The translations under genes and the position numbers were made by a program. From Mammaliicoccus sciuri (GTDB taxonomy: Bacteria > Bacillota > Bacilli > Staphylococcales > Staphylococcaceae), in contig NZ_PPQD01000005.1 of the NCBI RefSeq assembly GCF_002901825.1, positions 59,279 to 123,278 on the forward strand: DNA of 64,000 nt, read 5' to 3'. This document shows positions 8,583 to 17,674 of the stretch, one piece after another. Under the pieces are notes generated by a model. The model was not told the DNA's origin, did not search any database, and saw only the letters and a program-made list of their open reading frames with translations. Position 1 is the stretch's first letter. Each line of letters starts with the position of its first letter.

Positions 8583-9395
8583 TTATGTAATTCGTTTATC
8601 AAAATTGCCTAGCACTTTTACATTAAAGTCTAATGTTTTTAGGATTGTGATTACTTTCTTCATTTCTACATCTTCAGCGCTACAATCTGCTTGAACAAAG
8701 AAATGATACATGCCGAGTTGTGTCTTGAGTGGTCGAGATTCAATCCATGATAAGTTGATATTAAATAAAGCAAATGTATTTAATATACTTGCTAATAAGC
8801 CTGGTTTATCTTGGTCAGGTGTAATTAACAAAATACTATCTGTTGCTTTTTCAACATGTTTTTCTTGTGCTGATAAAATTAAAAATCTTGTTGTATTATG
8901 TGGATAGTCTTCAATGTGTTCATATAATGCTTCAACATCGTCATTAGATTTTTCTAAACCAATTGGTGCAATTGCGCCAGTATGTACATCTATTTCATCT
9001 AAACTTTGAACGGTACTGTCAGAATATCTGTATGCAAAGTTATGATTTTTAATAAATTTAGATGTTTGATTGATTGCTGGGGCAATAGAAACAACTTCTT
9101 TAATATCTTCTAATTTTGCGCCTTTTTGAACATAAAGAGAAAATGATATATCTAGATGTAATTCGTCTATAACGTGGATTTTCTGTTCAGTTAATGAATC
9201 GGCAATGATGTTGATTGTACCTTCGATAGAATTTTCAATTGGGGCTATTGCGATGTTTTCTGGGTCAGCTTCAATTGCTTTAACCACTTCGTATAAATTT
9301 GACTTAGGAATATATTCAGTGATTTCATCTGGCTTATATTTAAGTGCTGCCATATGTGAAAATGTACCTAATGGTCCTAAATAATATAACTTCAT
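8583..9395 (-). CDS. pheA: Prephenate dehydratase
   Basis: Converts prephenate to phenylpyruvate in phenylalanine synthesis. The catalytic TTRF motif (PHNTTRFLIL) is present, followed by a regulatory ACT domain with GLLASILNTFALFNINLSWI and the ESRP segment that binds phenylalanine in this family. The frame extends to 9425, but the AAAGGAAG ribosome site and the family start MKLYYLGPLGTFS point to ATG 9395 (270 aa). It begins 15 bp after the nos stop, so the two are one transcript, as known in S. aureus (nos-pdt). Confidence 0.95.
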   Translation of the reverse strand: MKLYYLGPLGTFSHMAALKYKPDEITEYIPKSNLYEVVKAIEADPENIAIAPIENSIEGTINIIADSLTEQKIHVIDELHLDISFSLYVQKGAKLEDIKEVVSIAPAINQTSKFIKNHNFAYRYSDSTVQSLDEIDVHTGAIAPIGLEKSNDDVEALYEHIEDYPHNTTRFLILSAQEKHVEKATDSILLITPDQDKPGLLASILNTFALFNINLSWIESRPLKTQLGMYHFFVQADCSAEDVEMKKVITILKTLDFNVKVLGNFDKRIT

Positions 9396-9409
9396 AAATG
9401 ACTTCCTTT

Positions 9410-10468
9410 CTAATGCATTGGACAACCTTGTTGATTTTGTCTATATAAAAAGTTTGGACTTCTCATCTCATTATCATAGCCTTTATGATAATTATGTACA
9501 AGTGAAGGTGAAAGAGGAGGTGCAAGCCAACTCCATTTTCCGGTCACTTTTCTATTAGCTTTACATTCATTCTCTTCAAATTTCTTAAATTGTTTAGAGG
9601 CATTATAATGATCAACAATTGCAACACCAGCTTCTTTATACGAATGATAAATAGCATAATTAAACTCTACTAAAGCTCTATCTCTCCAGTAACTTGATGT
9701 TGTCGTTGTATCAAAATCAAATGCTTCTGCAATGTCTTTTAATTTATTATAGCGATATTCGTCAGTAAAATTTCTAACGCCTATTTCAGTTTCCATGTAC
9801 CACCCGTTGAATGGGGCAGTATGATAATATATACCACCGATTTCTAAATCCATATTTGAAATGATAGGTACTGCATACCATTTTAGTTGTAGTGATGCTA
9901 ACTTAGGATACTGTTTATGGTTAATGTTAATTTCTTTAATGAGTTCTTGTGGGTATTGATGAATTTTTAGGCTTTGTTGATTAATTCGATACATTAATGG
10001 AAGTACATCAAAATCAGTATGTTGACTTTGCCAATTTAAATGGTGTGCTAATTTCGTGATTTCAATAGATTTAGGGTCGCCTTTATCTTCGTATCCTGCA
10101 TATCTAATCAACTGTTCATTCATAATTTCTATTTGGTTGTTATATATGCTGATCATGGGTTTGATTTTTCCATCATTTGTAGCGCCTTTAATGTGACTTT
10201 CAATTGAAGTAATAAATGCTTGTTCATCTTGAATATGTCTTAAATCTCTTACCGTCAATTTATCCCAAAAAAGTCTACCAATACATCTATTTGAATTTCT
10301 CCAAGCTACTTTCGCACCATATTCTAATTCTTCAGTTGTGTGGGTATAAGTACCAGTTTGAGAAATTTCATGTTCTATTTCTTGTATTCTTTTATTCATT
10401 TGTAATTCTGATATTTCTAATTCTTTATACATATCATTAATAAAAGCAGTCGCTTTATCTCGTAACAT
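9410..10468 (-). CDS. nos: Nitric oxide synthase oxygenase (bacterial NOS)
   Basis: Makes NO and citrulline from arginine. This 352-aa protein has only the heme/tetrahydrofolate-binding oxygenase domain and needs an external reductase. Heme-ligand Cys62 is in [13 protein letters not shown], and the substrate-binding Glu is in [12 protein letters not shown]. In Firmicutes bNOS supports oxidative stress tolerance and respiration. SD AGAGGTG precedes the ATG and a good promoter lies at 10488-10515. It is located right after the his operon on the same strand, without a visible terminator between. Confidence 0.96.
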   Translation of the reverse strand: MLRDKATAFINDMYKELEISELQMNKRIQEIEHEISQTGTYTHTTEELEYGAKVAWRNSNRCIGRLFWDKLTVRDLRHIQDEQAFITSIESHIKGATNDGKIKPMISIYNNQIEIMNEQLIRYAGYEDKGDPKSIEITKLAHHLNWQSQHTDFDVLPLMYRINQQSLKIHQYPQELIKEININHKQYPKLASLQLKWYAVPIISNMDLEIGGIYYHTAPFNGWYMETEIGVRNFTDEYRYNKLKDIAEAFDFDTTTTSSYWRDRALVEFNYAIYHSYKEAGVAIVDHYNASKQFKKFEENECKANRKVTGKWSWLAPPLSPSLVHNYHKGYDNEMRSPNFLYRQNQQGCPMH

Positions 10469-10487
10469 AAATACACCTCTATGTACT

Positions 10488-10515
10488 AGTATAAGCGACT
10501 GCTATTTTTTGACAA
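10488..10515 (-). promoter_or_regulatory. Sigma-A promoter of nos-pheA
   Basis: On the minus strand: TTGTCA (10510-10515), a 16-bp spacer, TATACT (10488-10493), about 20 bp before the nos start. It sits in the 65-bp gap after hisIE, so nos-pheA can be transcribed independently of his. Confidence 0.7.
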
Positions 10516-10533
10516 TATATGAATTATGACAAT

Positions 10534-11166
10534 TTACCAATTATTTATATCTTGTCGTTCACCTTTAAAATTACCTGACTTTTTATGACGTTCTTTCAAT
10601 ACTGATATGACATCTTCAAATTTAACACCTCTATCATGAAGTAATACAAACAAATGATAAAGTACATCAGCCACTTCATTTGTGAGTTCTAATTTATCAT
10701 CTTTCATAGCTGCAATAACAACTTCAAATGATTCTTCTCCATATTTTTTAGAAATTTTATCTATGCCTTTATTAAGTAAATAATTTGTATATGATTTTGG
10801 ATTATTAGAATCAACACTTTCTTGAATAGTCGTTTCTAATGATTCGAGCGTGTAAGGTTCTTCAGTATTAAAGCAACTAACAGATCCAGTATGGCAAGTA
10901 GGGCCATCAGGTTTGACTTGTAGTAAAATTGTATCTTGGTCACAATCTAATTGTATATCGATAACATGCTGGATATGATTGGATGATTCGCCTTTTTTCC
11001 ATAGACGATCTTTACTTCTTGAATAAAACCAACAGACTTTCTCTTGAATGGTTAAGTTATAAGCTTCTTCATTCATATAACCTAACATTAATACTTGTCC
11101 AGTTTGGTAATGTTGTAAAATTGCTGGTACAAGACCTTTAGAAAAATCAGGTGCAAATTCACTCAT
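10534..11166 (-). CDS. hisIE: Bifunctional phosphoribosyl-AMP cyclohydrolase / phosphoribosyl-ATP pyrophosphatase
   Basis: Steps 2 and 3 of histidine synthesis in one 210-aa chain. The N-terminal HisI half has CWFYSRSKDRLWKKGE and the metal site CDQDTILLQV...CHTGSVSCF. The C-terminal HisE half (about 110-205) has EESFEVVIAA and NEVADVLYHL, the acidic NTP-pyrophosphatase helices. It is the last gene of the operon and overlaps hisF by 4 nt. Confidence 0.97.
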   Translation of the reverse strand: MSEFAPDFSKGLVPAILQHYQTGQVLMLGYMNEEAYNLTIQEKVCWFYSRSKDRLWKKGESSNHIQHVIDIQLDCDQDTILLQVKPDGPTCHTGSVSCFNTEEPYTLESLETTIQESVDSNNPKSYTNYLLNKGIDKISKKYGEESFEVVIAAMKDDKLELTNEVADVLYHLFVLLHDRGVKFEDVISVLKERHKKSGNFKGERQDINNW

Positions 11167-11921
11167 CGTACATTCACTCCTTCATTAGATAAATGTGTTT
11201 TGACTGCTTGTATTGTTGTTTCTTTATCGTGAAAAATACTTGCAGCGAGACCTGCAGATACATCCGTTTGTTTAAATAAATCAACAAAATGCTGGCTATT
11301 ACCGCCACCACCTGATGCTATTACAGGTAAAGTCACCAGTTGATTAATTTCAGTTAATAAACGATGATCAAATCCTTGTTTAACGCCATCATAATCCATA
11401 CTTGTAATTAATAATTCACCAGCGCCGAGATTTTCAACTTCTTGAACCCAATCTAACACACGTTTATCTGTACGCTGTTTACCACCATGTGTATAACAGT
11501 ACCAATCTTGATGTTCTTCTTCCCATTTAGCATCAACTGCGATACAGATACATTGTTTTCCGAACTTATCACTCGCTTCACGAATAAATGCTGGGTTACG
11601 CAAAGCACTTGAGTTTAAAGAAATTTTATCAGCACCATGATTAAGTAATACCGAAATATCTTCAAGTGTACTAATACCACCACCAATTGTAAGTGGAATG
11701 AATAATTTTGAAGCTGTTTCTGATATGATATCTAACATCATTTGATGTCCATTTTCTGTCTTAGAAATATCTAAGAACACAAGCTCATCTGCCGCTTCTT
11801 GATTATAATATTCAGCTAATTCAACTGGATGTCCAATATCTCTCAAACCTTTAAACTTTATGCCTTTAACGACACGTCCATCTTTAACATCTAAGCATGG
11901 GATGATTCTTTTTTTGATCAT
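11163..11921 (-). CDS. hisF: Imidazole glycerol phosphate synthase cyclase subunit
   Basis: A 252-aa (beta/alpha)8 barrel that partners HisH to form IGP and AICAR from PRFAR. N-terminal [17 protein letters not shown] carries the catalytic Asp (about 11); LTIGGGIST and VIASGGGGN are the two phosphate-binding loops, and the second catalytic Asp lies in [15 protein letters not shown]. It overlaps hisIE and hisA by 4 nt each, implying translational coupling. Confidence 0.97.
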   Translation of the reverse strand: MIKKRIIPCLDVKDGRVVKGIKFKGLRDIGHPVELAEYYNQEAADELVFLDISKTENGHQMMLDIISETASKLFIPLTIGGGISTLEDISVLLNHGADKISLNSSALRNPAFIREASDKFGKQCICIAVDAKWEEEHQDWYCYTHGGKQRTDKRVLDWVQEVENLGAGELLITSMDYDGVKQGFDHRLLTEINQLVTLPVIASGGGGNSQHFVDLFKQTDVSAGLAASIFHDKETTIQAVKTHLSNEGVNVR

Positions 11922-12622
11922 TCAATACCCTCCCAAAATGCATCCGTATTTGCTGCTTTTCCAACAATAGCAGCGTGCACATTTAATGCATCCAGTTGCT
12001 CAATGTCATCTTTATTTCTTATACCACCTGAAGCAATAACAGGAATAGATGTTGATTGGACTAATTTGCCTGTTAATTCAAAGTTTGGCCCAGATAATTT
12101 ACCGTCTTTTGAAATATCTGTATAGATAATTCCGCCGAGAGGGAATGTGTTAATTTTTTCAATGAAATCAAATAGGTTTATTCCGGCATCATCAAGCCAA
12201 CCGTTTAATTTGATTTTTTCAACATACGCATCGACAGATAAATATATTTTATTTGGAAATGTATGCGTTACTTCTTTTAACCAGTCTAAGTCTTGTATAC
12301 CTTTAGTGCCGACGATAATGTACTCAACACCTTTATTTAAATATGATTCAATCGTTTCAACACTTCGAATACCACCACCAACTTCAATTGGTAAATGGGT
12401 TAAGCTGACGAGTTGTTCTATGTAATCTGCTTCTGTTGGTTGTTGATTTTTAGCGCCGATTAAATCGATAACATGAATTCTAGAAACTTGTTTAAATTTT
12501 GAATAGAAAGCTATTGCTTCTTCTGCAGTTCTAGGCATAGATTCTTTAGAATCATATTTACCTTCAGTTAATCTCACGCTTGTGGAGTCTATTAAATCTA
12601 TTGCTGGCCAAATTTCAATCAT
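11918..12622 (-). CDS. hisA: ProFAR isomerase (HisA)
   Basis: A 234-aa (beta/alpha)8 barrel that isomerises ProFAR to [15 protein letters not shown] holds the catalytic Asp near residue 8; VGGGIRS and VIASGGIRN are the phosphate loops; [11 protein letters not shown] is the second active-site loop. It overlaps hisF by 4 nt and hisH by 8 nt. Confidence 0.97.
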   Translation of the reverse strand: MIEIWPAIDLIDSTSVRLTEGKYDSKESMPRTAEEAIAFYSKFKQVSRIHVIDLIGAKNQQPTEADYIEQLVSLTHLPIEVGGGIRSVETIESYLNKGVEYIIVGTKGIQDLDWLKEVTHTFPNKIYLSVDAYVEKIKLNGWLDDAGINLFDFIEKINTFPLGGIIYTDISKDGKLSGPNFELTGKLVQSTSIPVIASGGIRNKDDIEQLDALNVHAAIVGKAANTDAFWEGIE

Positions 12623-13196
12623 TTAAAAAACCTTCTTTCAATGCTTGGTCTAGTATTTTGAGTCCGTAATCACCGCTTTTTTCTGGGTGGAATTGTATAC
12701 CGATAATATTTTTTTGTTGCACGATTGCAGTGATTGGTTGTCCATAATCTGCTGTAGCAACTATAGGTAAATCAGTAGAGACATGATAAGAATGTATAAA
12801 GTAAACATCACCATCAAGTAGAGGATGTTCACTTTGTAAATTGTTCCATCCTAAATGTGGAACAGGGTAGGGACTCTCTATAGGTATAACGTTCCCTTGC
12901 AATAAATTTAATCCTTTTGTTGAACCTTCTGCGCTGTATTCAAATAGCACTTGCATACCTAAACAAATGCCAATGATTTTATGCGTATCTTTAATATCTT
13001 TAATCACTTTGTCTAGACCACTTGATGTTAATTGTGTCATAGCATCTTTGAAGTGCCCGACACCTGGAAGAATAACATGTGTACTATTTTTTATAGTTTC
13101 TTCATCTGAAGTTAATTTGGCATCATATCCTAAATGTAAGAGGGCACGTTCAATATTTTTAATATTGCCAAGTCCGTAATCAATGATTGCAATCAT
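12615..13196 (-). CDS. hisH: Imidazole glycerol phosphate synthase glutaminase subunit
   Basis: A 193-aa class I glutamine amidotransferase that feeds ammonia to HisF. The triad is visible: Cys78 (GICLGMQ), His170 and Glu172 (IQFHPEKSG). PGVGHF is the substrate-entry segment. It overlaps hisB by one base and hisA by 8 nt. Confidence 0.97.
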   Translation of the reverse strand: MIAIIDYGLGNIKNIERALLHLGYDAKLTSDEETIKNSTHVILPGVGHFKDAMTQLTSSGLDKVIKDIKDTHKIIGICLGMQVLFEYSAEGSTKGLNLLQGNVIPIESPYPVPHLGWNNLQSEHPLLDGDVYFIHSYHVSTDLPIVATADYGQPITAIVQQKNIIGIQFHPEKSGDYGLKILDQALKEGFLND

Positions 13197-13774
13197 TATT
13201 CAATCACACCCTTAGAAGAAGGGATACCAGCATAATCATCTTGTGTTAATGCGATTTTTAGACTTCTAGCAAATGCTTTGAAAATCGCTTCGATTTCATG
13301 GTGCGTATTGCCACCTCTAATTAAATCAATATGTGTTGTTAATCTTGCATTAATCACAAGTGCTCTAAAGAATTCCTCTACAAGTTCTGTATCAAATGTT
13401 CCAACTTTTTCACGAGAAAATGTCGCATTAAATGATAAATATGGTCTGCCACTAATATCCGTTACAACACGTGCTAAAGTTTCATCCATTGGTATATAGA
13501 ATGAACCATATCTTGTAAATGATTTTTTATCTTTAACGACTTCAAGAAGTAATTGACCTATTACAATACCTATATCTTCAACTGTATGATGATCATCTAC
13601 ATGTGTATCTCCAACAACTTCTATATTTAATGCAATACCACTATGAAAACTAAATAACGTCAACATATGGTCTAAGAAACCAACACCAGTATTAATGTGT
13701 GAATCCTCTCCATCTAATCCTAGTTGAATTTTGATATCTGTTTCTTTAGTTGATCTTTCTTTTTGATAAGTCAT
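13196..13774 (-). CDS. hisB: Imidazoleglycerol-phosphate dehydratase
   Basis: A 192-aa monofunctional HisB with Mn-binding DDHHTVEDIGI and THHEIEAIFKAFAR motifs. A longer frame reaches 13813, but MTYQKERSTKET aligns with the usual N-terminus, and GGAG 8 nt before ATG 13774 decides the start. It therefore overlaps the hisC 3' end by 29 bp. No fused phosphatase domain is present, and no histidinol phosphatase gene is seen in the operon. Confidence 0.96.
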   Translation of the reverse strand: MTYQKERSTKETDIKIQLGLDGEDSHINTGVGFLDHMLTLFSFHSGIALNIEVVGDTHVDDHHTVEDIGIVIGQLLLEVVKDKKSFTRYGSFYIPMDETLARVVTDISGRPYLSFNATFSREKVGTFDTELVEEFFRALVINARLTTHIDLIRGGNTHHEIEAIFKAFARSLKIALTQDDYAGIPSSKGVIE

Positions 13775-14756
13775 ATTCTTGTCTCCATTCTTTAACGATT
13801 TTTTCAAGTTCATTTAATTCTGATTTTGTAGCTATTGAGTATCTAACTGTTTGTTGCATGTTTGGTTCATCATAAAATCTTGGTAAATAGCCATGGTCAT
13901 AAATATACTGACCTAATGAATCTGCTAAATCTCCATAAGTTAATACGAAATTTGTTTTTGAAGGTATCACATGGATAATATCGCTCACATGTTGTTCGAA
14001 AATATTTCTTAACTGACTACTCAATTGTCTTTGTTGCGTTAATAATGAATGTACAATTTCTTTGTTACTAAAAATTTCAGTCGCAATATTTAAAGTTAAT
14101 GTGTTTAATGGATATGGATGTGCGATACGATTTAAAGTTTGAATGGTCTTCTCGGTAGAAATGACGATGCCGACTCTTAAACCAGCTATTGCAAATGCCT
14201 TACTTAACGTACGCATTTGAATGATATGGTCTTGTAATTCAATATCGTATGCATCTCCGAAATCTAAATAAGCCTCATCAATAATAAAATAACCACCAAT
14301 TGCTTGCATTTCATTCGCGATTTCCTCTAAAAATGCTTTAGGATATTGAATGCCTGATGGATTATGAGGCACACTCATAATGAAAAATGCTGGCTTTAAT
14401 TTTTGGATTGATTGCTTAATTTTATCTAACGAGAATGTATAGTCATATTCTGCATCTACATAATGGATAGGGCGATTAATTTGATGCGCATATGCTGTAT
14501 ACATGAAGAAATCTGGATTCAGCGTTAGGACTGGTCCATCTGGTAATGCAATCATGCATTTTTGAATCCACTCATCTGAACCATTCGCTGCAGAAACTTG
14601 GTTAGGTAATAATTGATAGTAGTCTGCATAAGACTTAATAAAGGCATCATATTCCTCATCAGGATAAAAATTAAAATTTGATTTGGCGATAATATTTTTT
14701 AAAGTTGCATCATCTAATGCAGGAATAGGGCTTTCATTCTTGTTTATTCTAATCAT
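13746..14756 (-). CDS. hisC: Histidinol-phosphate aminotransferase
   Basis: A 336-aa PLP enzyme of fold type I. NENESP-like start (RINKNESPIPAL), HNPSG (131-135), Asp160 in IIDEAYLDF and Schiff-base Lys186 in RTLSKAFAIAGLRVG are visible. GAGGAG lies 8 nt before the ATG. It is 3 bp downstream of hisD and overlaps hisB. Confidence 0.95.
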   Translation of the reverse strand: MIRINKNESPIPALDDATLKNIIAKSNFNFYPDEEYDAFIKSYADYYQLLPNQVSAANGSDEWIQKCMIALPDGPVLTLNPDFFMYTAYAHQINRPIHYVDAEYDYTFSLDKIKQSIQKLKPAFFIMSVPHNPSGIQYPKAFLEEIANEMQAIGGYFIIDEAYLDFGDAYDIELQDHIIQMRTLSKAFAIAGLRVGIVISTEKTIQTLNRIAHPYPLNTLTLNIATEIFSNKEIVHSLLTQQRQLSSQLRNIFEQHVSDIIHVIPSKTNFVLTYGDLADSLGQYIYDHGYLPRFYDEPNMQQTVRYSIATKSELNELEKIVKEWRQEYDLSKRKIN

Positions 14757-14759
14757 GTT

Positions 14760-16016
14760 TCACGACTCCTCGTTGTTTGTTAATCTCACTTCTAAAGATT
14801 GCTTATGTTGATATAAACCTTCTTGTTCAGCTAAAGCTATAGCACTCGGTGCAATACTTTGATAAGTGTGTTCATCTAAATGAATGATAGAATGACTCGT
14901 TAAGAAATCATTGACTGTTAAACCATTCGAGAATCTTGCTGTTTTATCAGTCGGTAATACATGACTTGGTCCAGCAGCATAGTCACCAATTGCTTCAGGT
15001 GAGTATTGACCTAAGAACATTGCTCCGACGTATTTAATTTTACCAATATATTTACTTGGATCAGTCGTTTGAATAGATAAATGTTCTGGCGCAATATAAT
15101 TAATGACTTCTATTGTTTCATGAATATCACGCGTTAAAATTGGATAATGATAATTTTTGATACTTTGTTCGATAATTTGTTTTCTTGGAGCTTGATCTAT
15201 AGCTTGTTGTAGTTTCTGTTGAACTTTTGTTAAGAAAGAAGAATCTGTTGATACTAGAAATGTTCTAGCTTGTTCATCATGCTCTGCTTGGGCTAATATA
15301 TCTTGAATGATGTAATCTACATTTGAATTTTCATCAGCAATAAGTGCAATTTCACTTGGACCAGCTATTTGATCGATACCAACGACACCGTATAATAACT
15401 GTTTACTTAATGAAACAAATTGATTACCAGGTCCAACAATTTTATCTACTTTCGGAATCGTTTCAGTACCGAAAGCTAAAGCAGCAATACTTTGAGCACC
15501 ACCAACTTGGAATACACGATCTACACCCGTAATATGGCATGCAGCAAGTATAGCTGGGTCGATACCATCTTTTTGTGGTGGGGTAACAACAATAATTTCT
15601 TGAACATTTGCTACTTTAGCAAGGGTAGCTGTCATCAGAACTGTTGATGGATAACTTGCTTTTCCACCTGGTACATAAATGCCGACTTTTTCAATAGGGT
15701 GATAAAGTTGGTAAGTTTGACCTGTTGTTACATTTTCATGTTTAATTTTTTGTTGAAAATTTTTAATTTGTTCAAAGCTTGTTTCAAGTGCTGATCTTAA
15801 AGTGTCTGATATAAGGTTAATGCTGTTTTTTATATCATATTGTGGGACTTCAAGTTGCTCCAATTCAACATTGTCAAATTTCTTATTATAGCGAAATAAA
15901 GCTTGGTCTTGATGTTCTTTTATATCTTGGATAATTTTTTTAACATCTTCAGTATTACTTTCGTCTGTTAATCTATCTTGTTCAAATTTATTTATGAATT
16001 CCGTTTTAGATAGCAT
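14760..16016 (-). CDS. hisD: Histidinol dehydrogenase
   Basis: Last step of the pathway: NAD-dependent oxidation of histidinol to histidine. The 418-aa protein has YVPGGKASYPS, GVDRVFQVGGAQSIAALA, GPGNQFVS, AGPSEIALIADE and the catalytic EHLS (in APEHLS). Its ATG lies within the last codons of hisG (11-nt overlap). Confidence 0.97.
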   Translation of the reverse strand: MLSKTEFINKFEQDRLTDESNTEDVKKIIQDIKEHQDQALFRYNKKFDNVELEQLEVPQYDIKNSINLISDTLRSALETSFEQIKNFQQKIKHENVTTGQTYQLYHPIEKVGIYVPGGKASYPSTVLMTATLAKVANVQEIIVVTPPQKDGIDPAILAACHITGVDRVFQVGGAQSIAALAFGTETIPKVDKIVGPGNQFVSLSKQLLYGVVGIDQIAGPSEIALIADENSNVDYIIQDILAQAEHDEQARTFLVSTDSSFLTKVQQKLQQAIDQAPRKQIIEQSIKNYHYPILTRDIHETIEVINYIAPEHLSIQTTDPSKYIGKIKYVGAMFLGQYSPEAIGDYAAGPSHVLPTDKTARFSNGLTVNDFLTSHSIIHLDEHTYQSIAPSAIALAEQEGLYQHKQSLEVRLTNNEES

Positions 16017-16623
16017 TCATCGACACCCCAATTTCTTCTATAAATGATTCAATCATATTTGATTTACTAAAAAATGCATGTTTATTTGTAATCAGTTTAG
16101 CATTAATGTCACCGATGGATTCTTTTTCAACGAGTCCATTAGATTTTAATGTTGTACCTGTTTGTACGATATCTACGATTGCATCAACCATATTCACTAC
16201 TGCTGCTAATTCTACAGATCCTGATAATGGAATAATTGAGACATCTTGTCCTTTATTTTTAAAGTACGCTTTCGTCGTTTTAACATAAGTCGTCGCAATT
16301 TTTTTGTATTCTGTTACTTCAGGTTTACTCGCAACAGCAAAGTGACAATAACCAAAAGGCAAATCAACTAAGTTGTTTACATTGAGTTTATCTTTTTCAT
16401 CAAGAATATCACTGCCTGTAATACCAATATCAGCGATGCCTTCTTCAACATAAGTTGATACATCATTTCCTTTAACAAGAATAAATCTAACGTTCGCAAC
16501 TTCTATTTGAAGTTTACGTTCTCTATTATTTAATGCGTCTGCCCATTTTGGGTTGCCATTTTCATCAATGAATTTTATGAAATCTTTTAATAAACGTCCT
16601 TTACTTAATGCAACTGTTAACAT
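16006..16623 (-). CDS. hisG: ATP phosphoribosyltransferase, short-form catalytic subunit
   Basis: First committed step: ATP + PRPP to PR-ATP. At 205 aa it is the short form that lacks the regulatory ACT-like domain and needs HisZ, encoded just upstream. ALSKGRLLKD at the N-terminus, DIGITGSDILDE and DAIVDIVQTGTTLKSNGL (PRPP-binding loop) are characteristic. It overlaps hisD by 11 nt. Confidence 0.96.
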   Translation of the reverse strand: MLTVALSKGRLLKDFIKFIDENGNPKWADALNNRERKLQIEVANVRFILVKGNDVSTYVEEGIADIGITGSDILDEKDKLNVNNLVDLPFGYCHFAVASKPEVTEYKKIATTYVKTTKAYFKNKGQDVSIIPLSGSVELAAVVNMVDAIVDIVQTGTTLKSNGLVEKESIGDINAKLITNKHAFFSKSNMIESFIEEIGVSMNAI

Positions 16624-16632
16624 AATGACCTC

Positions 16633-17463
16633 CTATGATAGTTGAATACCAAATCCAAAACCTTCTAACGTACCGTTATAATGTCCGCCTGAAGCGATTG
16701 GATTTCGATTGTTATTTTCATAAAGCTGAATGAAGCTCCCAACATAATATGATTTTGGGGGCATTGTTGTTATATCTAAATGTATATGGTTAATACCTGA
16801 TGCTTCTAATGTCGCTTTCCAATATTGTAAAGATTTATAAGTTGGATGGTCAGTATCAGCAAAAGTTGTTAAAAAGTCTAATTGTTGATGAGTAGGTGTT
16901 TTAAGTAATTGTACGAGTGAATGATTTTGTGATAGTAGTTTAGAAATTTTTGAAATATTTCTTTCACTAATAGCCGTAAACAATTCTTCGTTCTGTTCTT
17001 CTTTAGAAAGTAAAAGATCAAATAATTGATAATGTCCAATAACAGCAAAATCAACATTTAAATCAAGTTCATTTTGGATAAAGTCATGTATATATTCATA
17101 ACATTGCAACATGTCATTCCTTTTAGGATTAAAAATTTCAACACCTAAATTTGTATATATGTGTTCATTAATTGCTATAGGGCCAGCATATGTTACAGAA
17201 CGTGCATCAAGATGATATTCACGACTATAATGTTGGATTTGATCCGTCCAATCATTTCTTAAACTATAAAATGCATCGCCATTTTTCCAAATACTTCTTG
17301 TATCTAAACTATTCAAGTCATCTTGCGTCAATTGTTTCCAATGAAGTTTCTCTATGAAACTCATATCAATCACTTCGTAATCTCGAGTACTAAAATATTT
17401 TAGAAATTTAAGTTCTTTTTCTTTCTTTTGAATAACGTCATCTCTGTAATTTACATAATCCAT
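16633..17463 (-). CDS. hisZ: ATP phosphoribosyltransferase regulatory subunit (HisZ)
   Basis: A histidyl-tRNA synthetase-like paralogue without aminoacylation activity that activates short-form HisG. It is divergent, as is common for staphylococcal HisZ; the call leans on operon position plus a C-terminal ASGGHYNGTLEGFGFGI resembling the HisRS motif 3/histidine-binding region. The frame runs to TTG 17493, but GAGG 7 nt before ATG 17463 gives 276 aa. It is the first gene of the operon, about 53 nt from the predicted transcription start. Confidence 0.85.
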   Translation of the reverse strand: MDYVNYRDDVIQKKEKELKFLKYFSTRDYEVIDMSFIEKLHWKQLTQDDLNSLDTRSIWKNGDAFYSLRNDWTDQIQHYSREYHLDARSVTYAGPIAINEHIYTNLGVEIFNPKRNDMLQCYEYIHDFIQNELDLNVDFAVIGHYQLFDLLLSKEEQNEELFTAISERNISKISKLLSQNHSLVQLLKTPTHQQLDFLTTFADTDHPTYKSLQYWKATLEASGINHIHLDITTMPPKSYYVGSFIQLYENNNRNPIASGGHYNGTLEGFGFGIQLS

Positions 17464-17522
17464 ATTATAAACCTCGCTTTTACTCTCTACCAAGTTAAAG
17501 TATTTATTTAATTATAAATGAT

Positions 17523-17551
17523 ACTATAACATGCATAACGAAACATATCAA
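17523..17551 (-). promoter_or_regulatory. Sigma-A promoter of the his operon
   Basis: On the minus strand: TTGATA (17546-17551), a 17-bp spacer, TATAGT (17523-17528) preceded by TG-T (extended -10). The leader is only about 53 nt, too short for a T-box or attenuator, so control by a repressor is more likely. Confidence 0.75.
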
Positions 17552-17580
17552 TTGAAAGTTCTGAATATTTAAAATATCAA

Positions 17581-17626
17581 AAAAAATAAACCCAAAGACA
17601 TTTGAATTAATCAATGTCTTTGGGTT
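17581..17626 (-). terminator. Terminator of the MFS transporter gene
   Basis: Arms 17589-17605 and 17611-17626 form a long stem with a single bulge (AACCCAAAGACA core). On the minus strand the hairpin is followed by a T-rich run, isolating the his promoter from the upstream gene. Confidence 0.85.
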
Positions 17627-17674
17627 CTCATTATATTTAAACGATGTGATTTTAAATTTTAATAATATCTTAAA

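Noticed and set aside
17464..17674. T-box or attenuator for the his operon
   Set aside because: The leader after the predicted start is about 53 nt; the only hairpin upstream is the MFS terminator, which points away from his control.
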